Assembly: GCF_036173105.1 (NCBI RefSeq) | Contig: NZ_CP108053.1 | Location: 8,804,001 to 8,868,000, forward strand | Length of the DNA: 64,000 nucleotides | Direction: 5' to 3' | From: Streptomyces sp. NBC_00287 | GTDB lineage: Bacteria > Actinomycetota > Actinomycetes > Streptomycetales > Streptomycetaceae | Part shown: piece by piece, positions 59,548-64,000 of the stretch | How the letters are laid out: each line of letters begins with the position of its first letter | Numbering within the stretch: position 1 is the stretch's first letter | The notes under the pieces: generated by a model | Database searches by the model: none | What the model saw: only the letters and a program-made list of their open reading frames with translations | Told to the model about the DNA's origin: nothing | Position numbers and translations under genes: made by a program

Positions 59548-59584
59548 CGGCTCGGCCGTGACCCGCCGTAAAAGATGACAGAAG

Positions 59585-59640
59585 ATGTCCGGCTTACCGG
59601 GGACCGTGGAACCAAAGCCGTCACACGGAAGGCCGGACAT
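59585..59640 (+). promoter_or_regulatory. Inverted repeat spanning the start of the SDR gene at 59639
   Basis: ATGTCCGGC (59585-59593) and GCCGGACAT (59632-59640) form a perfect 9-bp inverted repeat around 38 bp. The right arm covers the spacer and the first two bases of the ATG. In RNA it would mask the start codon; in DNA it could be a regulator site. Either role is inference. Confidence 0.35.
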
Positions 59641-60553
59641 GTCACAGCCACTGAAGGGCAGGGTCGCACTCGTCGCCGGAGCGAGCCGGGGAGCCGGACG
59701 AGGGATCGCCGTGGAACTCGGCGCGGTCGGCGCCACCGTCTACGTCACCGGCCGCACCACCCGCGAGCAACGCTCCGAGTACGACCGCCCGGAGACCATC
59801 GAGGACACCGCCGACCTCGTCACCGAGGCCGGCGGCCACGGCATCGCCGTACCCACCGACCATCTCGAACCCGACCAGGTCCGCGTGCTCGTCGACCGCA
59901 TCGCCGACGAACAGGGCCGCCTCGACGTCCTCGTCAACGACGTCTGGGGCGGCGAGAAGCTCTTCGGCTGGGACACCCCGATCTGGGAACACGACCTCGA
60001 CAAGGGCCTACGACTGCTCCGGCTCGCCGTCGAGACACACGCCATCACCAGCCACCACGCCCTGCCCCTGCTGCTGCGCCACCCCGGCGGCCTGGTCGTC
60101 GAGATGACCGACGGCACCGCCGACTACAACCGCGACCACTACCGCAACTCCTTCTTCTACGACCTCGCCAAGGCGTCCGTCCTGCGCATGGCCTTCGCCC
60201 TCGGCCATGAACTCGGCCCACGCGGCGCGACCGCCCTCGCGCTCACCCCGGGCTGGCTGCGCTCGGAGATGATGCTCGACGGCTTCGGGGTGCGCGAGGA
60301 CAACTGGCGCGACGCCCTCACCCAGGTTCCGCACTTCGCGATCTCGGAGACCCCGCGCTACGTCGGCCGCGCCGTCGCCGCCCTCGCCGCCGACCCCGAC
60401 GTCGCCCGCTTCAACGGCGCGTCCCTGTCCAGCGGAGGCCTAGCCCAGGAGTACGGCTTCACCGACCTCGACGGCAGCCGCCCCGACGCCTGGCGCTACC
60501 TGGTCGAGGTCCAGGACGCGGGCAAACCGGCCGACACGACCGGCTACCGCTGA
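59639..60553 (+). CDS. Short-chain dehydrogenase/reductase
   Basis: The 304-residue classical SDR enzyme has the cofactor site GASRGAGRGIAVEL, a segment VLVNDVWGGEKLFGWD after the fourth strand (NDVWG replaces the usual NNAG) and the active-site SFFYDLAKASVLRM (Tyr-x3-Lys). It probably uses NADP(H), given the basic GRTTRE after the second strand. ATG 59639 follows GGAAGG by 6 nt; an in-frame ATG at 59585 would add 18 residues. Its 3' end overlaps the convergent gene by 10 bp. The substrate is unknown. Confidence 0.84.
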   Translation: MSQPLKGRVALVAGASRGAGRGIAVELGAVGATVYVTGRTTREQRSEYDRPETIEDTADLVTEAGGHGIAVPTDHLEPDQVRVLVDRIADEQGRLDVLVNDVWGGEKLFGWDTPIWEHDLDKGLRLLRLAVETHAITSHHALPLLLRHPGGLVVEMTDGTADYNRDHYRNSFFYDLAKASVLRMAFALGHELGPRGATALALTPGWLRSEMMLDGFGVREDNWRDALTQVPHFAISETPRYVGRAVAALAADPDVARFNGASLSSGGLAQEYGFTDLDGSRPDAWRYLVEVQDAGKPADTTGYR

Positions 60554-61092
60554 TCCGGCACCGGTTCCGACACCGGGAGCCGCCACCGTGCCGCATGGCC
60601 CGGCGGCAGGCCCAGGTCCTCCCGCACGGCCGTGTAGTAGCCCTCGCGCCCGGCACGCTGCCGCGCCAGCAGCGCCTGCCAGGCATCCGGATCCCGGCGG
60701 CCCTCGCGCACATACCGCTCCATCTCCATCACCGTGACGACCCAGGCCCGCGCCGTGTCCACCACCTCGACGCTGCCCAGCATGAGCAGCGCCTCGCCCG
60801 AGGGATCCCGTCCGTTGTTCGCCTCGGCCAGCAGCGGCTTGGCCTCGTCGAGGGAGAGCGGGTCCGGGTGCGTGCCGCAGCCCAGCGCGGCGGCGACCCG
60901 GTACGTCACCGTGACGGTCTTCTTCACCGACCGCGCGTAATCCCCGTACACCGCGAGCCGCCGTTCCTCCCACCGCGCCGCCTGCTCCCGCCCGAACCGG
61001 GCCTGGTCGCTGCGTACGAGTGCCAGATACGAGCCGAGCGCGCCGACCACGACGCCTATCAGAGCGGGCAGTTGTTGGAGGAAGACAGACAT
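60544..61092 (-). CDS. Uncharacterised N-terminally anchored protein
   Basis: The 182-residue protein has one N-terminal membrane helix (LPALIGVVVGALGSYLALV). A charged helical cytosolic region follows (RFGREQAARWEERRLAVYGDY, part quoted), with further helices and a tail WRLPVSEPVPDQR. This layout is common among Streptomyces membrane-anchored proteins of unknown function. No domain is recognised. It lies between two SDR genes on the opposite strand. Confidence 0.72.
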   Translation of the reverse strand: MSVFLQQLPALIGVVVGALGSYLALVRSDQARFGREQAARWEERRLAVYGDYARSVKKTVTVTYRVAAALGCGTHPDPLSLDEAKPLLAEANNGRDPSGEALLMLGSVEVVDTARAWVVTVMEMERYVREGRRDPDAWQALLARQRAGREGYYTAVREDLGLPPGHAARWRLPVSEPVPDQR

Positions 61093-61143
61093 GGGTGCAC
61101 GGTATCTGCCGAGTTGATCTCGACGGCACTACCGTGCTGGAGC

Positions 61144-61941
61144 ATGACGGACACAACACGCTTCGAGGGGTACGGGGTTCTCGTCACCGGCGCGGCCCGC
61201 GGCATCGGCGCGGCCACCGCCCGCAGGTTCGCGGCGGAGGGCGCGCGGGTGCTGGTGACGGACGTGGACGAGACGGAGGCCGAGAAGACGGCGGCCTCTG
61301 TGCGTGAACAGGGCCTCGCGGCCGAGGCGTTCGGCTGCGACGTGGGGGACCGCGCGTCCGTCGAGGCGGCGGTGGCCCGCGCCGTGACCTCCTTCGGCTC
61401 ACTCGACGTCCTGGTCAACAACGCCTACGGCTGCACCCCCGACGCGCCCCTCTTCGAGGACGAGCCCGACGAGGTATGGGCCCGCGACCTCGACCTCACC
61501 CTGACCGGCGCCTACCGCTGCTGCCGCGCCGCCCTGCCCCACCTGGTCGCCTCCGGCCGGGGCGCGATCGTCTCCATCGGCTCCGTCAACGGCATCCAGA
61601 GCTTCGGCAACCACGCCTACAGCGCCGCAAAGGCGGGCCTCGCCTCCCTGACCCGCACCCTCGCCGGACACGCGGCCCCTCGAGGAGTCCGCGTGAACCT
61701 GGTGGCCCCCGGCACGGTACGCACCACGGCGTGGGCGGGCCGCGAGGGCGAACTCGACGCGGTCAGGCAGGCGTACCCCCTGGGCCGCGTCGGCGAACCG
61801 GAGGACATCGCCGCCGCTGTCACCTTCCTCGCCTCCCGCGACGCGTCCTGGATCACGGGGACGACGCTGGTGGTCGACGGCGGTCTCACGGCGGTGAACT
61901 CGGGTTTCCGGCTCGCCCTGCCGTCGGACGATCCGAGCTGA
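61144..61941 (+). CDS. Short-chain dehydrogenase/reductase, FabG-like
   Basis: The 265-residue classical SDR enzyme has TGAARGIGAATA, VLVNNAYG, the catalytic Ser in IVSIGSVNG, YSAAKAGL (Tyr-x3-Lys), VAPGTVRTTAW, and the C-terminal ITGTTLVVDGGLT. The acidic VTDVDETEAE after the second strand suggests NAD(H). The ATG lies very near a weak GGAG, and the longer upstream frame is not used. It is divergent from the membrane-anchored protein gene. The substrate is unknown. Confidence 0.86.
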   Translation: MTDTTRFEGYGVLVTGAARGIGAATARRFAAEGARVLVTDVDETEAEKTAASVREQGLAAEAFGCDVGDRASVEAAVARAVTSFGSLDVLVNNAYGCTPDAPLFEDEPDEVWARDLDLTLTGAYRCCRAALPHLVASGRGAIVSIGSVNGIQSFGNHAYSAAKAGLASLTRTLAGHAAPRGVRVNLVAPGTVRTTAWAGREGELDAVRQAYPLGRVGEPEDIAAAVTFLASRDASWITGTTLVVDGGLTAVNSGFRLALPSDDPS

Positions 61942-62055
61942 CGCGTCCGAAGTTCTTCATTTCGTCACAGCCCGAGCGCGCCTACAACCTCCCCGTCCGC
62001 GCACCGGTCTAGCACGCAGAGGTCGCGGGACATCGCGACGCACAGGCGAAAGGGA

Positions 62056-62759
62056 ATGTCCGACATGGGGGACATACGCAGACGAGGAGCCGTCATCCTC
62101 GGCATCACCGCACTGACGGCACCGCTCACCCTCGCGCTCGGCACCGCGCCGGCGCAGGCCGCGAGCTGTACCGCGCAGACCGGGCCGTACCAGAAGCAGG
62201 TGGAGAAGTTCCTCGGGCTGCCGGTCGACGGCAAGCAGTCCAGCTCCGACTGCAAGGTCATCCAGGCCTTCCAGACCAAGCACGGCATCACCCCGAACGC
62301 CGGTTACGCGGGTCCCGTCACCTGGGGCGTGATGGACCTCATGAACAAGCAGAAGGCCGTCGGTAACAAGCCCAACAAGGACGGCAAGTGCCCGGTCAAC
62401 AAGGGCCGTATTGCCTGTGTGAACCTCACCCTCCAGCTGAGCTGGATCCAGGACGGCGAGAGGCTCGTCTATGGTCCGGTGCCGGTGCGCACCGGTCGTA
62501 ACGGCTACGAGACCCGCACCGGCCTGAAGAAGATCTACTGGCGCAACATCGACCACGTCTCGTCCATCTACGACGTGCCCATGCCCTACGCCCAGTTCTT
62601 CGACGGCGGGCAGGCCTTCCACTCGGTCGGGTTAGCATGTGGAACCCGCCCGGCTCCCACGGGTGCGTCAACATGACCAAGACCACCGCCAAGAAGTACT
62701 GGTCGCTGCTGAAGAAGGGCGACGACGTCTTTGTGTACGGCCGTAAGCCGGGCACCTGA
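62056..62759 (+). pseudogene. Secreted L,D-transpeptidase (YkuD type), frame broken before the catalytic cysteine
   Basis: The first frame (62056-62676) encodes a signal peptide (ending APAQA|AS), a peptidoglycan-binding domain (QKQVEKFLGLPVDGK, AFQTKHGITPNAGYAGPVTWG) and the first half of a YkuD domain up to GQAFHSVG. It then shifts out of phase. The catalytic block SMWNPPGSHGCVNMT and the rest to 62759 lie in the -1 frame, starting about 62631. One missing base explains it. The first out-of-phase codon is TTA (62632-62634). ATG 62065 has better ribosome-site spacing than ATG 62056. It could be a true pseudogene, a sequence error, or a recoded gene; no classical slippery heptamer is present. 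Confidence 0.8.
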
Positions 62760-62792
62760 GTCGGCCCCAGGTACCCGGCTCGCTCGGGCGCG

Positions 62793-63995
62793 TCACGCGT
62801 CGGGAGCGTCCCCGAAGTCCGGGATCGTAAGCCTTGCCCCGCCCTGCCGCGCGGACTCGTGCGCGATGATGCCCGGCAGGGTGTAGCGGGCCGCGACCCA
62901 CGCGTTCACGGACGGCAGGGTGCGGGTGTTGACCGCGGTCACGAAGTCGTCCACCAGGAAGTGGTGGCTGCCCTCATGGCCGTTGGGCATGTTGTCGAAG
63001 GACCGCGGGAGGCCCGAGCGGTCGTGCACCGGGGCCGAACCCGAGGTGAAGGCGGCCCGCAGTTCCGGTGCGATGTGCTGGAGTGACGGGTCGTCGGGGG
63101 ACATCGTGGGCTTGGGCTCCAGCAGTTCGCTGATGTCCTTCACCCCGTTCTTGTCCTGCCAGAAGGCGACCGTGGCGAGCTGTTCCATGCTCGCCTCCGT
63201 CCCGAAGAAGCGGAAACGCGATTCCCGTATGTGGGAGGGGTATCCGACCCGCCGGAACTCGTTCGTACGGAACGATCCGCCGCCCGCGACCTCGAACAGC
63301 GCGGTGGCGTTGGAGATGTCGTTGCCGAACTGGCTGACGCTCTTGTCGAAGACGCCGTCGCCGCGCTCGTCGACCACTCCGATCGCGGAGACGCTGACCG
63401 CGTGCGTCTGCCAGGCCCCCAGCACCCCGCCCACCGCGTGCGTCGGGTACAGCAGCGGCGGATAGGACGCGGTGGCCTTCCAGTTCTCGCCGCCGCTGTA
63501 CTGGTACGCCTCGTAGAACCCCAGATCCATGTCGTGGACGTAGTCGCCCTCGGCGTAGAAGATCCGCCCGAAGGCGCCCTCGGCGATCTGGTTGCGGGCG
63601 TGCACGGTTGCCGGGTTGTACTGGCTGGTCTCGCCCATCATGTAGGTGAGTCCGGTTGCCTTGACCGCCTCGGTGATCGCGGCGATCTCGTCCGTGGTGA
63701 TCGCCATGGGGACGGCGGAGTAGACGTGCTTGCCGGCGTTGAGGCCCTGGAGGACGAGCGGGCCGTGGGTCCAGCGCTGGGTGAAGATCGCGACCGCGTC
63801 GATCTCCTTGGACTCCAGCATCGCTTCGTACGAGGGGAACGTGCCCGACAGCCCTTCGACGGCCGCCAGTTGCTCGGCACGCTCCGGCAGCAGGTCGGTG
63901 ACGTAGACGTCGCTGACGCCGGGGTGGGCCAGGAACAGCTTGGCGAAGCTGCCGGAGAACTGCCCGGCGCCGACGATGCCGAGGGAGAACGTCAT
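62793..63995 (-). CDS. Gfo/Idh/MocA-family oxidoreductase
   Basis: The 400-residue protein has an N-terminal NAD(P) Rossmann domain (LGIVGAGQFSGSFAKLFL), an IFTQRWTHGP segment, the conserved SAVPMA block (in place of EKP, which may affect catalysis), and a C-terminal alpha/beta domain with YPPLLYPTHAVGGVLG. The family oxidises or reduces sugars and cyclitols. The ATG at 63995 is only 5 bp from the right edge, so operon partners are not visible. Confidence 0.85.
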   Translation of the reverse strand: MTFSLGIVGAGQFSGSFAKLFLAHPGVSDVYVTDLLPERAEQLAAVEGLSGTFPSYEAMLESKEIDAVAIFTQRWTHGPLVLQGLNAGKHVYSAVPMAITTDEIAAITEAVKATGLTYMMGETSQYNPATVHARNQIAEGAFGRIFYAEGDYVHDMDLGFYEAYQYSGGENWKATASYPPLLYPTHAVGGVLGAWQTHAVSVSAIGVVDERGDGVFDKSVSQFGNDISNATALFEVAGGGSFRTNEFRRVGYPSHIRESRFRFFGTEASMEQLATVAFWQDKNGVKDISELLEPKPTMSPDDPSLQHIAPELRAAFTSGSAPVHDRSGLPRSFDNMPNGHEGSHHFLVDDFVTAVNTRTLPSVNAWVAARYTLPGIIAHESARQGGARLTIPDFGDAPDA

Positions 63996-64000
63996 GGGGT

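Noticed and set aside
62632..62640. Programmed -1 frameshift in the L,D-transpeptidase gene as an established fact
   Set aside because: No slippery heptamer is present and re-pairing of the Gly tRNA one base back would be poor; kept only as one possible explanation.

Overview
The window is very GC-rich, uses GTG and TTG starts freely, is packed with ATGA/GTGA stop-start overlaps, and carries a SapB (ram) cluster, a mycothiol-dependent formaldehyde dehydrogenase and rare TTA codons. It is therefore almost certainly a Streptomyces chromosome, probably an accessory, arm-like or sub-core stretch. No rRNA, tRNA, insertion sequence or CRISPR array was seen.

Layout. 1-1.4 kb: the start of an MFS exporter (runs off the left edge) divergent from an alpha/beta hydrolase, with a palindromic operator cluster between them. 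1.4-7.5 kb: an NHLP-type peptide export system (HlyD adaptor, C39 peptidase/ABC exporter, second ABC protein) led by a 71-residue double-glycine precursor peptide without cysteines; no modification enzyme is visible. 8-11 kb: thioesterase, secreted S1 protease with a Gly/Glu/Ala repeat tail, secreted ricin-type lectin. 11-23 kb: the SapB cluster (ramR; ramC-S-A-B), flanked by two large SpoIIE-type PP2C phosphatases. 23-32 kb: dTDP-rhamnose genes (rmlA-B-D plus methyltransferase on +; rmlC plus a family 2 glycosyltransferase on -) around a methyltransferase/P450 pair. 32-40 kb: a form II CO dehydrogenase-like operon (coxS-L-M, MoxR, vWA, XdhC, CoxG), with a 139-bp tandem duplication at the vWA/xdhC junction. 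40-45 kb: a Tet(M)/Otr(A)-like ribosomal protection protein with a leader ORF, then a GH5 glycosidase. 45-50 kb: TipA-like regulator, two related macrolide-type glycosyltransferases, a secreted beta-propeller and a TetR regulator. 50-54 kb: an orphan cytochrome oxidase subunit I operon and an ECF sigma factor pair. 54-64 kb: folD under a ZTP riboswitch, small secreted and NTF2-like proteins, an AlkA-like glycosylase, mycothiol-linked formaldehyde detoxification, several SDR enzymes, a frameshifted L,D-transpeptidase and a Gfo/Idh/MocA oxidoreductase.

Themes. Two separate ribosomally made peptide systems lie within 20 kb, both with a predicted RNA hairpin directly after the precursor gene. Three TTA (bldA-type) codons occur, in ramR, the lectin gene and the broken L,D-transpeptidase gene, which suggests developmental timing. 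Several junctions look regulatory: the ramR TTA codon is the ramB stop codon read on the other strand; the folD riboswitch has a visible Shine-Dalgarno-masking helix; and the ribosomal protection gene has a hairpin over the ribosome site of its leader ORF. All functions are assigned from sequence motifs and remembered family features; no database search was run.
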